A stretch of 64,000 nucleotides of DNA from Schistocephalus solidus (GCA_017591395.1 WEDG01003381.1:59787-123786); one strand, 5' to 3'. Positions 13,231 through 26,703 are shown, counted from the stretch's first letter. Notes: a model not told the origin generated them from the letters alone. A program made the numbers and translations.

Positions 13231-14761
13231 CATCCGTGCACAATAGACCAGGATTGCACAAAAGCAAATAGATAGCGGCTTGGCTCCCATTCGATTAGGA
13301 GTGTCATTGAGGTCTCATCAAGGAGAATTCATTGCAGCTTACTCTGTCCTGAGGGGAGCAGCCTTTCAAACCATGGCTTATAGCAGAGCTTAAACTGTAA
13401 CAATCCACGTAGTCTCGACAAGGAGTCCTGATTTTTAGTTTCGATAGCCGTTGATGAAGGTGGATAGGATTTAATTGGGGAAAGGGATTGATAAAAATGG
13501 TCCTCATCGTCTCAAGTTTATATGCAACTGGAAGGAAAGCGAAGCCCTATTTTGGCTATGTCAATATCACTTAGGTCTGAAACAGTGGATAGTGTAAATT
13601 TGTGGTTTTTAATGCAGTTCGGCGACATATGGTCCCAAATACAATGTTTTTATTCTCCCCTGATGACAGAAAGTGGTTTACTTGTTAAAGAAAGGTAAGA
13701 TGCTATTGGCATACCCTGACCGTAGTTCAAGCCCTAAGTCTTCAGCCCATGAATCATCTTTTGTGCTCATGATAAAGAGAAGGCTTAGATGCACTGTTAT
13801 TCACCCGAAAGTTTTCCGCATCTTCATCTAGACCTCTTAGTTCCTGCTTTAGTTTCTTCAGACCACGAACATATCTCGTTAGTTCGAAAGGCATCATTGG
13901 AAGAAAAGAGATGGCAAGTGTTTGCTGATAATATGTATCCGTGTACTGGCTCCTGACGTACCAAGAGGTACTTTTTGAGTCCACCGTCTCTTTTAATGTG
14001 GGTCCAAACTTTTCCTCTGAAAGGGTCTTACGAAATATTAAACGTTCCCCAATTCACAATGGTTAATTGATCATTTTTTAATATTGAGTCTGAGTTGAAA
14101 TAATACTGAGCTCCGATACCACTTCCGCCATTTGTCATATCATTCAGGATTACCAGAGAGCAGATTACTTTGTAGAGGTCCAGTGAACTGCGTTCTTAAC
14201 TGCATGCGGTCGCGATGTACAGCGGTTTGCATTTAATAATATCTGCCAGCACCTTTAGCTAACAATGGGCAGTTGAACGCACGTTCGGTTCTTAAAAAAG
14301 ACTGACGGTGCGCAGGAGTCATCGCGCCACTTGATTAGTTAGGTAGCAGACTGTCAGATCATACGGCCCACTACAGTGGGCTACTTATTTTATTTCAAAG
14401 TTGGCGATTTTACTCTAAAAACATTTCACGTGCCATTTATAGACTCCACTGATTTAACCTTTTTTCCCGACTTGCTCTCTTTAACCCAATTCTTCCTTCA
14501 AATAGAAGGGGCACATCGGATATACCCGTGAAGCACTTCCAGAAGTTTGTGAGTTCGCTCAAGTCCCGACTTACGGTTGCTCAGGTTAGTACAAAGGTTC
14601 CGAGTTTTTTCATGTCTTTTTGAGATTGCGATTACTATCATTAAGTGAATTAGGGCAGCACAAGTTAGAAACACTGGCTTGGCTTTCTAGCCAGTCGACT
14701 CCTTGGACGGAGTTGAGACTTTTTGGCTGAGCACGTGAATATGGATCCCCGTAGTACGAGT
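13231..14761. other. no recognisable gene (intron)
   Basis: Part of the intron between exons C and D of the DUF389 gene. Short frames on both strands show no family resemblance, and I see no RNA gene or transposon end. Confidence 0.5.
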
Positions 14762-14904
14762 GGCCTTTTGCTAAATTCCAGGGGCGGGGATTGGATTTAG
14801 GAGATTTAACATTAGGATTAGGCTTAAGATAGTTAGGACTAGTGTTAGGGTTAAAGTTGTGTGACATGGGAATAGGTACTACCCTTCAATTTAGCGTAAA
14901 GACC
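14762..14904 (+). mobile_element. MITE-like element with telomere-like core (copy 2)
   Basis: The left end GGCCTTTTGCTAAATTCCAG and the right end CCCTTCAATTTAGCGTAAAGACC are imperfect inverted repeats of about 20 bp. Between them lies a G-rich run of diverged TTAGGA/TTAGGG/TTAAGA hexamers (14790-14860). Total length is 143 bp, close to copies 3 (144) and 4 (147). No target-site duplication is obvious. Confidence 0.65.
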
Positions 14905-15591
14905 TTTATATTATCGGTTATGACTTATATTCCCGGGTCCGACCGACGGTTCAACCGGAAGGACAAAAAACTTTGTAGCACTCGGACCTTGAGTCACGCT
15001 ACGGCTGAAATTGTTTGGTATCCTGGTTATGAGGCTTGTTTTGTCTTTGCGAAATCAGGGCACACTTTCAATTTCAAACTTAGCCCTTGCAGATTAAGAC
15101 TGTTTGCGTGGATGAAGCCAGTTCTGCAAGATAAGGATTTTAGTCTTTTAATACAAATTTTGTGGTGTTTTAGGAGACACGAAAATTAAAGGGTTGGAAT
15201 ACGAGGGTGTTGTAACCATACATAAAAATGCAACGACCGAAATGCGCCGTATTCCATTAGGTCATTAAAGTTTGGAAACCTTACGCAACTGCATTTGGGT
15301 TGTATATATGCATTTTTGTGTGGCGTCGCTAATGCGTAGTTAAGAATAAATGTAACGTAAAATGTGAGTGACGACTTTCAACTCGGTCCACCAAATAAAT
15401 GTCAGAGGGGCTCAAAAGGTTAGAAAGAAGGCACCCAGAGGCTCGTTTGCGAAGGGTCTGCGAAACACAAGTTATGCTGTTGGTTCACTTTAGACGTTTA
15501 AAACCCCGTATTATACAAGGCCTTCCAAGTTCAGTTTGGAGAAAAATGGAAGCATCCCCCATATTACGGGTGGCTTTGCGTTACATTGCAG

Positions 15592-15735
15592 GTGACCTGG
15601 TCTCATGAGCTAACCCAAACGCAAACTCTAAGCACAAACTTACCACCAATTCTCCTAGCCCAAACCCTCTGAACACTAACGCTAAACCCAAATCTAACCC
15701 CAAAATTAGCCTCACTTGAAAGTTGGCACAAGGTC
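15592..15735 (-). mobile_element. MITE-like element with telomere-like core (copy 3)
   Basis: A C-rich core (CTAACCC, AACCCAAAT, CTAACCCC and variants, 15608-15712) is followed by CACTTGAAAGTTGGCACAAGGTC, which corresponds to the CTTGGAATTTAGCGTAAGGCC end of the other copies. The left end is diverged. Length is 144 bp. Confidence 0.5.
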
Positions 15736-15968
15736 ATCTGTAATGCGGGAGGCACTTTTGACCGTGTCCCACCCTCGTCTCTTCCATCACAGCGAGGCTG
15801 CGCAATCAGGAGAAGGAACGTGTGCAAGTAAATACTGGATAGGAAAGCTTTTGACATCATTAATGATTGCTTCCTTCGAACACACTCTGATAGGGGATAG
15901 CTTAGCCCTACCTACCAAAAGTGTGCTATTTAAAAAAACAACTTATTTATTAATTATTTTGATTAAAG

Positions 15969-16112
15969 GTGTATCACGCCATCAGCAATCAGGGCAACTT
16001 CAACTTCAACTACCTATCTTTCCTCATTTGCGCGGCCGTTGTGGCTGACATTGCGCTCGTTACAAACTCCGCAGCCAGCGTGTTTGCTAGCATGCTTCTC
16101 TCCCCGCTCATG
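15969..16112 (+). CDS. DUF389-family membrane protein, exon D (TM1 and family signature)
   Basis: Forty-eight codons in phase 0/0, with acceptor TTTTGATTAAAG and donor GTAAGC. The peptide runs from VYHAISNQGNF through the first transmembrane helix to SMLLSPLM-like sequence (ASMLLSPLM). DUF389 proteins characteristically have an F.F.YL start to helix 1, a short 'ADIALVTNSAAS' type turn with an N/D-S pair, and a '(G/A)(S/A)ML(I/V)(A/S)PLM' motif at the end of this region. All are visible here. This exon is the strongest single piece of evidence for the family. The biochemical role of the family is not established; it is an integral membrane protein. Confidence 0.85.
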
Positions 16113-18522
16113 GTAAGCACTTCAAACCTTTCACAGATCTATCTGATCAGGTGTTTGTGTCCTCTTTGAGTACTTTTTATTCCCTTTATAACGTTGCGCA
16201 GATTACGTAGCACACACATTAAAGGTTAATTAATAGTCAGGGTTGACAATACCCTGGCGAAATCTGCCCAAACGTTGACATTCATATGAGGGGAATCCCT
16301 ATCAACAAACTGTTGTTTGTTGCTGCAAGCACTTCATTGGTCTTATTACTTTGGTGACGGACCCGTGTCCCCCAGAACGACAAGTTTGCTTAATAAATAT
16401 CGTACATTCCTCTTTGTCATCAAAACGATCTCATATACCGCTTAGAAAATTTTCCCATTGTCGTGGACTGTATCTTATGCATAAAAAAGGGCATTTATAA
16501 ACATACCGATGCGAAGCTATCTGAGAGGAAATTGTGCGATCTAAAAAATCGCATAATTAGAAAATGTTTGCATACCTAAATATACCCTTCCTCTGAGTAT
16601 ACAATTTAAATAAGGCATGTTTTGCTAATAAACGAGTCCAAGGATGAATATTTGGTTTACGTTTTCTTTAGCATGTATTGGAATTTAGGACACCCTAAAA
16701 TAAATGGAATAATGCATATTACTTCAGAAGTATTTTTTGCCGAGGATAGTTTTCCAAGCAAACGAAAAGAAACGCATTCAAAACCACAGAACCCAGTGTC
16801 TCCCAGGCGATGATGCCTCTACAGATAAAATCATTACAGCGGATGAAAATCGAAATATGCTAGAAAATCCGGCTTTATTATTTGTCCATTACTTTCATTA
16901 GTTTTAAATAAAAGGGCATGAGGGGGTCATCAGTCCTGACATGAGTTTTGAAAAAAACGTCTGGCGATAGACGAGGAATAAAATCTCATAAAGGTTAAGA
17001 ATGACCCGGTTCAGAAAGCGCAATTTATATAAGTAGAATTTCTAGGCAGTTTTCGGTGCGAACTTGGAGCCAATATGCTCACTTGAAGGATCCGTGAACG
17101 CAGTTCCAACATAATCCAATTTTGCTGTCGTTTTGACCTTCTTATATTCATTGGGTCATCAGAACAGGCTGCGCTGAAAATGCGCTGCAAGATCACGTGG
17201 TCCAAAATTAGGACTCAAACTCAAAATTCAAAAGTTCAATGGGTCGTTTTCCCAATCTAGTATATTTATACTTGGTTGGACAGTTTTTTTTTCTGACAGC
17301 AGACCAAATAAACAAGCAATTACCTGTTTTACCATACTGGAAAAACGACGAGGAAACAAAATGCAATTTGTTGAAGAAATAAATTTTGAACAGTGAAGTG
17401 GAGGATGGAAAAATAACCTGACTATCCAATGCAAAGCGGACAGAGTTGAGCTGACAGAGCTGAGTTAACTTAAAACAGACTGGAAGTAAGCCGATATACA
17501 AAAACACCACGCATATGGCTCACGGGCGTGGAAAAGCCGATAGGTTAGCGGCACTGGTAAAATGAAACCCAGTAAGTACTTTCCTTTGAACAGTCTTGTT
17601 CAGATAGGTCAGATATTTACTCGTGCTTGCTGGACCTTTGAAACTGTGATATCCTCCATTGCCCAGCCCAATAGCAGGCGCTTGAAACCTAATTCTCTGA
17701 GGGCAAAACCTTGTTAAGGTGGCGGGAGATGGGTGCGGGCGCAGTGAAAGGCCTGATATGAAGACATGTTTATATCTACCAAATATGTGTTGGTTATCCT
17801 CCAATGGACACAAATCAGGCTTTGAAAACTAGTATCTCTGGTTGATGCGAGATGCTGTAAAGTCGCATTTTAATGGAGCCACTGCAATTCCTTATCCCTC
17901 AGTTCGGAGGATCAGCTTACATCCCACTCGCCAGCCTTCGTGGTCATGACTTCCGGCTCTTGATGACTTAAAGGTTCGTCTGATTGGTCCTAGTGACGAA
18001 AGACTGCATAGAAGCGGTGTCAACATCTTTTCCGTCAAAGTCAGGGACTGCTGGCGTGCCTTCAGCAGACCGACTGGAGGTGAGACCGGGCGTAATTGCC
18101 AAGGTAGCGAAAGGTTCAGGTCTCCCGGTGAGAAGACAGCGTGTGCGTATTTATGCAAACTAAAATGAGCCACTCATGGATTTTACTGGCTTCTCCGAGC
18201 GAATTACTTCGGTTCCCCAGCTGAAAGGGCTAAAAGAAGATCATCTGTCAGCGCTTACCGTATTTGCTTTTCTACGATTTCGTTATCGTGCCTAATGACA
18301 TAAAGTGAGTGCTTGCAGGATGCTGTAGATTTTTAAAAAACAACCAAAATCCTTGTGTCTTTTTGGTTTCCAAACTGCTTTTCAAACAGACTTTCAATAA
18401 GACAATATAATGTATGTCTATGTCGCTCTCCGCAAGACCCTCCGACGTATCCTGCGTTAGACAGCAACCTTAAATCTCGACGGTCACTGTGCTCAGACCC
18501 ATGGTCAGTCAGCTTGGCTCGA
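16113..18522. other. intron, nothing recognisable
   Basis: First part of the 4.1-kb intron between exons D and E. The short open frames on both strands (for example 16622-16813, and minus 17208-17510) show no family resemblance or flanking splice signals that fit the gene. Confidence 0.5.
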
Positions 18523-18610
18523 CGAAAAAGAAGAAGAAAAAAAAGAAGAAGAAGAAGAAAAAGAAGAAGAAGAAGAACAAAAAAGAAGAAGAAGAAGAAG
18601 AAAAAGAGAA
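18523..18610 (+). repeat. (AAG)n imperfect microsatellite
   Basis: A purine-only tract of AAG/AAAG units with interruptions. The Arg/Lys-rich open frame that overlaps it is an artefact of the repeat. It is the same trinucleotide as the (CTT)n tract at 61458, on the opposite strand. Confidence 0.9.
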
Positions 18611-18814
18611 TGAGGTCGATCCCCCACTCTCATTCTTGCTAAATCGAGCATGCATGCTCTGAAACCATCAAGCTGCGCTAACAGCCATAACGTGGAAGGT
18701 TGTAAATGGACCAGATAACCTAGTCATTCTCACGACTGAAACTCAGACCGTACTATTTATTTAATAAGATGGTCTTAAGGGCTACTTTACTATCGTAAGG
18801 TTCAAGACCTGAAA

Positions 18815-19080
18815 TGACCATTTCAGTTTCCCTTGTCTTTGTCGGCATTGTGTATCTGCCTCTTCTACTACTACTAGCCGCTGTGCGGCTGCTTGCGGGG
18901 CTCAAGAGTGAGTCTCAAGGTATAACGGGACGAGTTGGTCCCGTTAGCGATCGGTGAGCGTTCGTCAACGAGTTTCAAGACCGTTGAATGAATTCGGGTA
19001 CGTGTAGAGTTAGAGGTAGTTCGTGCGACCGCTGCTTTCAGGGCCACCTTCGGCCGTCTCACCATCAAAACACGATAGGT
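18815..19080 (+). repeat. SINE family A, tail portion
   Basis: TTTCCCTTGTCTTTG, CTAGCCGCTGTG, CTCAAGAGTGAGTCTCAAG, GGGACGAGT and CGATCGGTGAGCG follow in the same order as in the copy at 38832-39110 (CTAGCCGCTGTGTTGC, GTCTCGAGACTGAGCC, GGGACGAGTGAGCC, CGATCGGTGAGCG). The tRNA-like head present in that copy is absent or lost here. Confidence 0.6.
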
Positions 19081-19869
19081 TTACAGAGAGCGCGTGACAT
19101 AGAGACTGTACAAGTATGCCTCACGATAAACTAATTCGCATAGCGGTCACCATCGCGCTTGCCTCGTGGGCTGCTGATAGAATTCTTCGCTTGTGGCGGT
19201 TCAGCGTTTCTACTAAGCACACTCCTCATTTTCCTAATTTATTGCAGTGCACTTGAATCGCATAGTACGCATTGTTAGCAAAATTACTAAATCAGTGGAT
19301 ATCAGATAACCTATTCTGTCAACCATCCAAATAATCGTCTGCATGCGTTCTACCGCATCATATTTCATGGAGAGACTGACAAGGGGTAAATTTATGCCAA
19401 TAAGGATAACATTTTGGCAAGGCACGATAATAGGTTCTCTTTCCCGGTAATACAGGTGACTGCATACAATTGCAGAAAGTATGAGTATTGTCTTCACACG
19501 ATTCTCATCCCCATCCCATGAACGCCCGTCTGTCGATGTAACCTCTGTGCCTATAAACGCTCTGGTGCGATAATCCCACATCTCATCATTCATTTCGTCT
19601 GAGGATGGTTTAACAAACTTGAAAATCCACGAATACAACTATATTTTTCCGGCAAGCCTTCTCTCTTCTCGGAGTACACACTACCTCATTTATTTAATTC
19701 CTCCTCTCACTGGAATTCAGTGCAAGTTCCCCAGAATTGACAGGGGTTCCTACTCCCTCACCTTGGCGAAATTTTCAGTCACGCCGCAATAAAAGGCAGA
19801 GTAAGAACGGTGACCTCTTTCCTGCACGAGCATGCCTTCGCTGCCGGTGGTTATTAACTAGGTCATTCA

Positions 19870-20075
19870 TCGCCTGTCTAACTGACTCTCATCTCTGATC
19901 TTCTTGACTCTGTCTTGACACCGGGCCCAGGTGCGGGGAGAGGAACAGACAGTGAGGTAGATGCGGTGAAAGTCTATTATCACTAAAATACAGTGCATGT
20001 CACCGTCCCTGAACCTCCCTGCTGTGGTGCATACGATGAACATTGTCGAAAACGACAGTTGAACTACCACAGCTG
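19870..20075 (+). repeat. dispersed repeat family C, copy 2 (3' part)
   Basis: Contains GATCTTCTTGACTCTGTC and TTGACACCGGGCCCAGGTG, then GTCTATTATCACTAAAATAC, GTCACCGTCCCTG and TGAACTACCACAGCTG. These are the downstream blocks of the family in the same order as the copy at 8.6-8.96 kb. It ends about 150 bp before exon E of the DUF389 gene. Confidence 0.7.
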
Positions 20076-20224
20076 AACGTCAGTTATTAACTCTTCTTTG
20101 TACTCCCATCATCCATCGGTACGGGGGAGCTTCTGAGGAACCAGTTTTACTCATTCTGTCACCTGAAGAGACAGTCCTGATCTTAGTCTCAATTTTTCTC
20201 TGCCTTTTCCTCCCACCTGCAAAG

Positions 20225-20330
20225 GAACCCATCATGTGCATTATCTTCGGCCTCAGTCTGCGCGAGAAGCGAATGACCAAAAAGGGTCTCCGAAACACAG
20301 CAATATCTTTGGTTATTTGCATTTGCGTAG
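20225..20330 (+). CDS. DUF389-family membrane protein, exon E (TM2)
   Basis: An excellent acceptor (a long pyrimidine tract ending CCCACCTGCAAAG) and donor GTAAGT bound 35 codons plus one base. The peptide starts EPIMCIIFGLSLREKRMTK and continues KGLRNTAISLVICICVG. It follows exon D in phase 0, so the family motif 'PLMGPI' is here PLM|EPI, with Glu in place of the usual Gly. The charged loop after FGLSL and the following helix match the layout of animal DUF389 proteins. The last G joins GG of the next exon to give Gly. Confidence 0.85.
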
Positions 20331-23300
20331 GTAAGTCTACTGTCCCTAGTGTGGAATTTTACCGTTTTTCCTCAGTTGGCTTATTCAAAAATCTCCTATT
20401 TACTACGTACATTAACTAATTATGTACAATCCGTAGTTAATATCAGGGGTATTCTGCCATTAAATGTGGCCGTCTTCTGAATCGCCGACTGAAAAAAAAT
20501 GAATATGATGGAAAAATGTAGACTAGTTAGTTTCCAGCTTGAAGTAAAATGTGTTCTACGAAAAGGCAGAAGTTGCTGACATGGACGGGGTTTAGCTACG
20601 ACGTTTCTTCAGCTAGTAGTTGAGTCATAACAGGGATGATGCCTTGAGGAAATAGCCGCATCTTGCGAGGTATGAGAACGAAAACCTCAAATTTCTGAAC
20701 ATACTGTCTAGACACTCTTATGCTAAATATACAAGGGTCATTCCAGTCTGCCTCGTATTTGCCGGAATTATTAATAATCCAGAAAGTTTTGCGTGCAGGT
20801 GACGTCAATGGACCAAGCATTTCAGTATGTGGCTTACATTCAAAATACGGTCTACTCATTTGCATAAGCAGATTTTATCGTCCAAACCTAGCCTGCCTCC
20901 AAATAGCACGGGATGCAGACTGTGTGCGTGCTTGTAAAAACGCAGAAGGCTCCTTTAAAGTTCACGGAATGTCCAGTCTATAGGATTTTTGATGTTGGGA
21001 TGGGAGACTTTGTTCTCCGACTTTAGAAGACATAATGCTAACTGTATCCGCGTGGGCCTTTAATCACTTCCATACGCATACAATTGAATTCATATGTGGC
21101 CTTTGCCAGTATGTGGGCAGGTAGGAACATCTCAATCGATTATTTGGGAATTTTTCCTTTAACGTTGTACGCTATTGCAACGCTCTATCGTCCTCTAACA
21201 GTTGATAGCACAACAATGGAATAAAATATGTAGAAAAACATCACAAGTTAACTTCACAGCATCTTAAGGGTTTGCAGATTGTTAGGAATTATGAACAGAA
21301 TAAATCCTGGCTTAAATAGTCCATGGCCTAAAGAAGTATTCGTGGTCTAACTGTCTAAAAATCGAGACAATTTCACAGTTCTTCGAATGAGAAACTGTGG
21401 ATGCCGAAAATGCCTCAATATCGACCGAACATAATTGGACTTCGTAAGTACTCTATAGGTGTCCGTGGTTAGGACTAAAAATGATTGTAGCTCTTCCGAG
21501 CTATCATATCTCTGTCTTAAATTTCTGTACCTATAAAAAGTCTGCAATTGTTTCAAATACACTTACTTTCGCATATCAAACAAGTTCCATTTTGAAGGGG
21601 AATTTAGATCCATAGCCGGATCGTTAGGCGGAGATATGTGAGCGTGTTCTACACTGGACAATAAGAATCTGTCCTTAATTGTGTTTATAATGCCTTAAAA
21701 AACTTCAGGCGGTTGATTGAGAGCACTTTGTGAAGGATAAACTTCATTTTGAGGTTCGATATAGGAAAGTGATTGAATCATCCTTGAGTGAGAGCGAGAG
21801 AATGAGGGACTGGAGCTACAGACCAGGAGATACTTTATTCTCTCTTTGATTGGTTAATGCCTTCCAACCGAATCACACTTCGGACGATTGTTTGTCAATG
21901 CCAGGCTGATGTTCGTCCTAGGTTGCTCACCTTAGTACGATAAAATGACTCCCAGAGACGATGAATATATCTTATAAAGCTACCACCTTTCTTTCTCCAG
22001 TCTGAATGGGGAATGCGTTTGCAATCAGCCGCCTTTTTAAGTTCAGGTGAACGCTAATGAGTCTTCTGTTCTGTACTTTGGGATGAATCCTTCAGGGACA
22101 GATTTAGTCTAAGAACTTTATCTCCTTTTTTATTTTTCCCCTTCTCCGTTAATGTTAATTATTAAGCTTGATCGTCAGGAGGGCGTCTTCGTTAAAGTCG
22201 CGAGGACGCGCATTTTCAGTCTAACTGTTAGCTTAAGTCGAGGTGGTAGGCGACCAGAGTTATTTCTCAAACACAGGTGACACTGTGAGAAGGAGGTAAC
22301 TACTACCTTAAGTTATCCTAATTTATCCATCAGACCACTTTAAAAGGATAGTATTAATCTGATGTTATCTTTCGCTCTGGAACTTCAGATCACATGAATT
22401 TCAAACTAATAAGATCCGTTTAACCTTTCCATATACTCTCAGGACGTATCCTGCGTGTATTTGTTCAGTTATTTACTCAACTTTAGCCTTACCGGCATGA
22501 TCGTTTTCGAGACACAAACCTTACAGAGTCAGTTGCCAAGTGACGGTCCTTTTTTAAAGTGAACCCTAGGACACGAAGAGAGAGGGAACACGCGACTTAT
22601 TTTTTTGTCCCACGAAGCTTTGTATTTCTAGCAAACATCCCATTTACAACCTCAGGGAACAGGGCAATTGTCAGGCAACAAACTAGAATTCTTTGTCAGG
22701 TCCTGTTTTCACCCACCCTGGCACGAACAGTTTGCCTTGGACCAAGGCAACTAAGATACTCTCAAATGTGCTTCTGAGAACGTTTGATACGTTTTATTGC
22801 AATATCTCTGTACACGAAACAAATAAAACAGACGACAGGTGACGCTGTTGATTTCTTGAATAATTTGGTTTATCGAAACAGAGGTTTTATAGAGCATCCT
22901 TGATGGTAAGCATGCCAGTGCCTCCTGTGTTCTACTGCACTGCTTCAAATACATCTTCAGTTTGATGCGGATAAAAATCGGGCCTACGGAAAATTGCCAT
23001 TCCTACTCATACGTGCCGAAACTCATGAAAAAGTGACTGAAATGCTTAAGTGTGCCTCCACACAAAGACATCGCTAAGGAAGTTTGGAACACTTATGTTC
23101 ATACTAGAATTTATCACATAAGGGATAAGACTAGAAAAAGTAACAATATAGGTGGTACACATGGTTTTTATGAAATAAGGCAATTTTGGAACGTGCATTT
23201 TAGTGCATACAGATAGTCAGTCATGTGAGCTCCCCGCTAACCATCACTTTATGTGAAAACCTGACGTATGTGTATAGGGGGGAGGAGGTGGTTGGCATGT

Positions 23301-26300
23301 GGCACGACTGAAGGGCTATTGAATCTGTTAATCACTTTTGCCCAATCCCTACATCAAGGGGTTAACCGGCTCGGACAGCAGGCTGGTGAATGGGACATAG
23401 AGGACTCAATGCGGTCTACTCAGCGCATTTCCTCACTATAAATAAACTGAGAATTTTTAAACAATCAGGATGCGCTGAAAGTAATGGCTTGGAAGGCTGT
23501 CAACTGAGGGGATAACTCGTTCCTGTCAAGACAGCCACTTCTTTTTCTGTCACAACTTTAGGTGTGTGTGGCACGCGTAGATGGGCTGCTGAACTCTGTT
23601 AGGCACTGCTCCCGATCCAAATGTGACACAGGGACTTCTAAACATTGCAGGTCGATGTATTTTGTCGTAATTGTTGCAAAAAACAGACACTTTGTGTCAT
23701 TCGAAAGCTAGGTTTCCCCCTTAACGGTAGACAGTTGATCTAGTCTGGGTGGCATTTACCCAAGTATATTCAGTTCAGCCGGTTTTATAACTTGTTACAA
23801 ATTCTGATGCACAAATAGTTTTATTTCGGTGTTATATCGCTATTTAATCTTTCATATCCAGGAGGCTTCTCACCTACCCCAGTTTGGCCACATACACTTC
23901 GTATTTAATTTACAAACCTTTATGAATAATAAACTTTCATACGAATTCAGCGGGCCACTGTAATTTGTCAGGCTTTACTTCGCCTCCTTCAGAGTAGACA
24001 TGAGATTAAAGGCGCTCGATCAAGGTAGACTATCACGCATTTGCTCTTTTCCATTGGATAGGAAAATAGCCGGATCAAGAATTCGTTCTGTTTAATTAAC
24101 AAATAGGGCATGTTCTGTTTCTGGACAGCACATGGGACAACTTTTTCAGTCAAATGTCCAATATGTGGCCATTAAGATTTTAACCCAATTTGAAATCATT
24201 TGTTAATGTCTGCGAATTCGGCTTCCCTGGACAGCAATCCCGCTCAAAATGTGCTGTCTAACCTTGTTCTATGGAAGCTTTGTAGGTAAAAAGACAGTCA
24301 TATTTATGGATGGGTCACGTGAAAATATAAGTGAAAGTAAGCTCTTAGATATACCAACGCATTCCTTAGAAAATTGCAATACATCTTGTTGTTTTCCTCG
24401 ATATTGCACCCGTTGTTTACCGGTAGGATCCCTGTAAGGTAGGATCCCTGTAGGTGCAACTATATAGCTTACAGTTCTTGGCACACAGTTATCAAACCCC
24501 GTAGCTGCAGTGAAGTGTTGAGTTTTGGTGTTTTAATTTTCTGAGGTCTGGACACGATTGTGATGCCTACAAACAATAGGTCATGACCTCGACCATTAGA
24601 TAGTTGCCCACAAATTGGCCTTTGAGGCCGACCCGTTTTGTAATTTCAGCGGGAGCTCTGTATCCCGAAGCCGCAGAATAGTGGTCCGGACTTCCCCTCA
24701 CTACCCCTTTTCACAAGTGTTGAGGGCATATCTAGGTCAAAGTCCTGTAAACTGTCAGTGCCTGTAAACTTTTATTTGGTTCTACTGAGTACTAATTTTA
24801 GGTCCTTACTGTGATAGTCACCTAGTATGTTCACCTCCAGATAACTGACAGTCACGCTTCTTCCCCGGCTTTGTTGTTTTCAAAATATCCCTAAGAGCAA
24901 GATCCAGACCACCATCACGCACGTTTTTATGCTTCAGTCAGGAAGACTGATTGGTGTTGACGTTCACAAAATGGCATAGCTGTCGTTTAGGTTTAAAGTT
25001 GACTTTAGTTACTAGCAGGTCAGGTAGTCAGGGCTAGGGTTGCCAAAAGCTACGAAGTTTCCAGCACTCTCCGTCAATTCTAGCAAGCCTTTACATTCTC
25101 TAGATCTGTTTGGTGGAGGGCAGGAGGTTGCAGAGCTGAATCTGCGCAGTGACGTTGGGTGAAGGCTTCAGGAAGTCCTAGCATCTCACGGTGCGCAACC
25201 GAGTGGAGTGCTGATCACAGGTAGAAGCATTCATGATTCGGGTTTTTGGGAAACTGAATTTGACCTGCTATGCTACTTCAGCGAACGTGACGATCCTCTG
25301 TGAGACTGGTTACAGTGAATTTTTGATCGTATTCTCAGAAGCTTCACCCATTTTTGCCCTAAATGTCAGCCTTATCTAAACCACACCCTTAGTGTGATCT
25401 CTATCCAGGCCATTTGAGAAACACGGTTGCACTGAGCTATGCAATTTCCGGTTCCAGCGGGTAAACAGGTAAATTTTCGGGATCCTAACTCTGAGACAAC
25501 AGTTCACTGGCAAAACGAGTGAGAAGAATGTGAAAATGAGAGGACTATATACTGTCAGTGTTAGTGACTACAGCCCAATTGATTGATGTAGGGTTTAATG
25601 TGCAGAAGTGTCGAAGTTAATTTGTCGGAAGGTCCCTGCTTTCTCAGCAGTGAAGGGGATTTAGTGTAACCCTGTTTGAATGAATGGTCATGTTTTTCAT
25701 TTTTCTGTTTCACGGAAGCCTCTCTTCCAAATAGTAGATTGGGAAAATAGGGCACCCCACTAAAACGAGCTATGTAAATTTAGGGGAAATCTTTCGCTGC
25801 AAGATTTTTCAGTCACTGCAATTAGGTAAGACCAACACTGACATTGATGATACTGATGTGTTATGATTTCAACGTCCGTTCTGTAGTTTATTAAACTGCA
25901 TTTTCCTATTACTTTGCGACTCCGTGCTGCTTAACGCTCCGAGCGTTAACCCTTTGCTGGCACTTGCTATTGCGATATGATATCTAGATCGAGGGTCTTT
26001 CGGTCTCATTTCCTGGCTCCTGATGGTATCCTCTGATATGTGTGCAATTATTACTTCAAATGATAAGATAATGTGAGTGATCGCTACTCAGGCGCCTATG
26101 ACTTGTTGGAGCACTTTGTAAAATTTTGGGCTTGTACGGTTTTGTCCAGCATCTCTTTTGTATATGCCATGGTTGACGTAGTTAACTAGACAGCTGTTCG
26201 CTTTGCACACTCTTCGATGAATCTTTAACTCGGCAACCCTGCTTTTAAGCTCAATGCATTGCATCTCAACACGCTGATATAACGCTCCTATGCAATTGAG

Positions 26301-26353
26301 TTATTTCTATAACTGTGTGCATGAATATTAATTGATGTGCTTTCCTTTAACAG
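20331..26353. other. 6-kb intron, no gene recognised
   Basis: Intron between exons E and F. It contains a perfect 15-bp tandem duplication (GGTAGGATCCCTGTA, 24422-24452) and otherwise unremarkable AT-rich sequence. The short open frames have no recognisable products. Confidence 0.55.
24422..24452 (+). repeat. 15-bp tandem duplication
   Basis: GGTAGGATCCCTGTA occurs twice, separated by a single A. It contains a BamHI-type GGATCC palindrome in each copy. Probably a simple local duplication with no function visible. Confidence 0.85.
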
Positions 26354-26435
26354 GGCTGACTTTTGGCATAGCGGCTCATTACATCAGTATTTTCCAGGAT
26401 ACAGTTCCTTATCCAACGAACGAAATGATGGGCAG
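26354..26435 (+). CDS. DUF389-family membrane protein, exon F
   Basis: An 82-nt exon between CTTTAACAG and GTGAGC. Two bases complete Gly, then 26 codons (LTFGIAAHYISIF, QDTVPYPTNEMMG) and two bases of a split Arg. The PTNEM motif before a Gly is a recurrent feature of animal DUF389 proteins, where it lies in the loop after the third membrane segment. Phases agree with exon E upstream and exon G downstream. Confidence 0.85.
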
Positions 26436-26534
26436 GTGAGCCACCGTCACGCCTCCTCTTTACGTATGCGTTTCTTAAGAAACAAAGTAATTTTTAACTT
26501 TGGCAGTACTTTTGTTTCCTTTGGATGATTTCAG

Positions 26535-26679
26535 AGGTTACGCCAAATCGCTCATCGCTTCGGTAGTTGTTGCGGCCGCTTCCGGTGTCAGCATCTCCTT
26601 CGCCGTTCTCTCAAACAGTCTGGCCGCCATGATCGGAAACGCCATTTCCCTATCTCTTCTTCCCCCAGCTGTGAATTGT
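26535..26679 (+). CDS. DUF389-family membrane protein, exon G (conserved TM pair)
   Basis: The acceptor GATGATTTCAG lies 99 nt after the previous donor, the shortest intron of the gene. The first A completes the Arg codon, followed by 48 codons starting GYAKSLIASVVVAAASGV and ending IGNAISLSLLPPAVNC before donor GTAAGC. The small-residue-rich helix and the '(G)(V/N)AI(S/A).(S/A)L(L/V)PP' motif are diagnostic of DUF389. Base composition is GC-richer than the surrounding intron, as expected for coding DNA. Confidence 0.9.
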
Positions 26680-26703
26680 GTAAGCTGCCGTTCTCTGTCT
26701 CTC

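Noticed and set aside
18355..18642. Lys/Arg-rich 95-codon open frame
   Set aside because: The basic run is the translation of an (AAG)n microsatellite; there is no start or splice context and no domain outside it.
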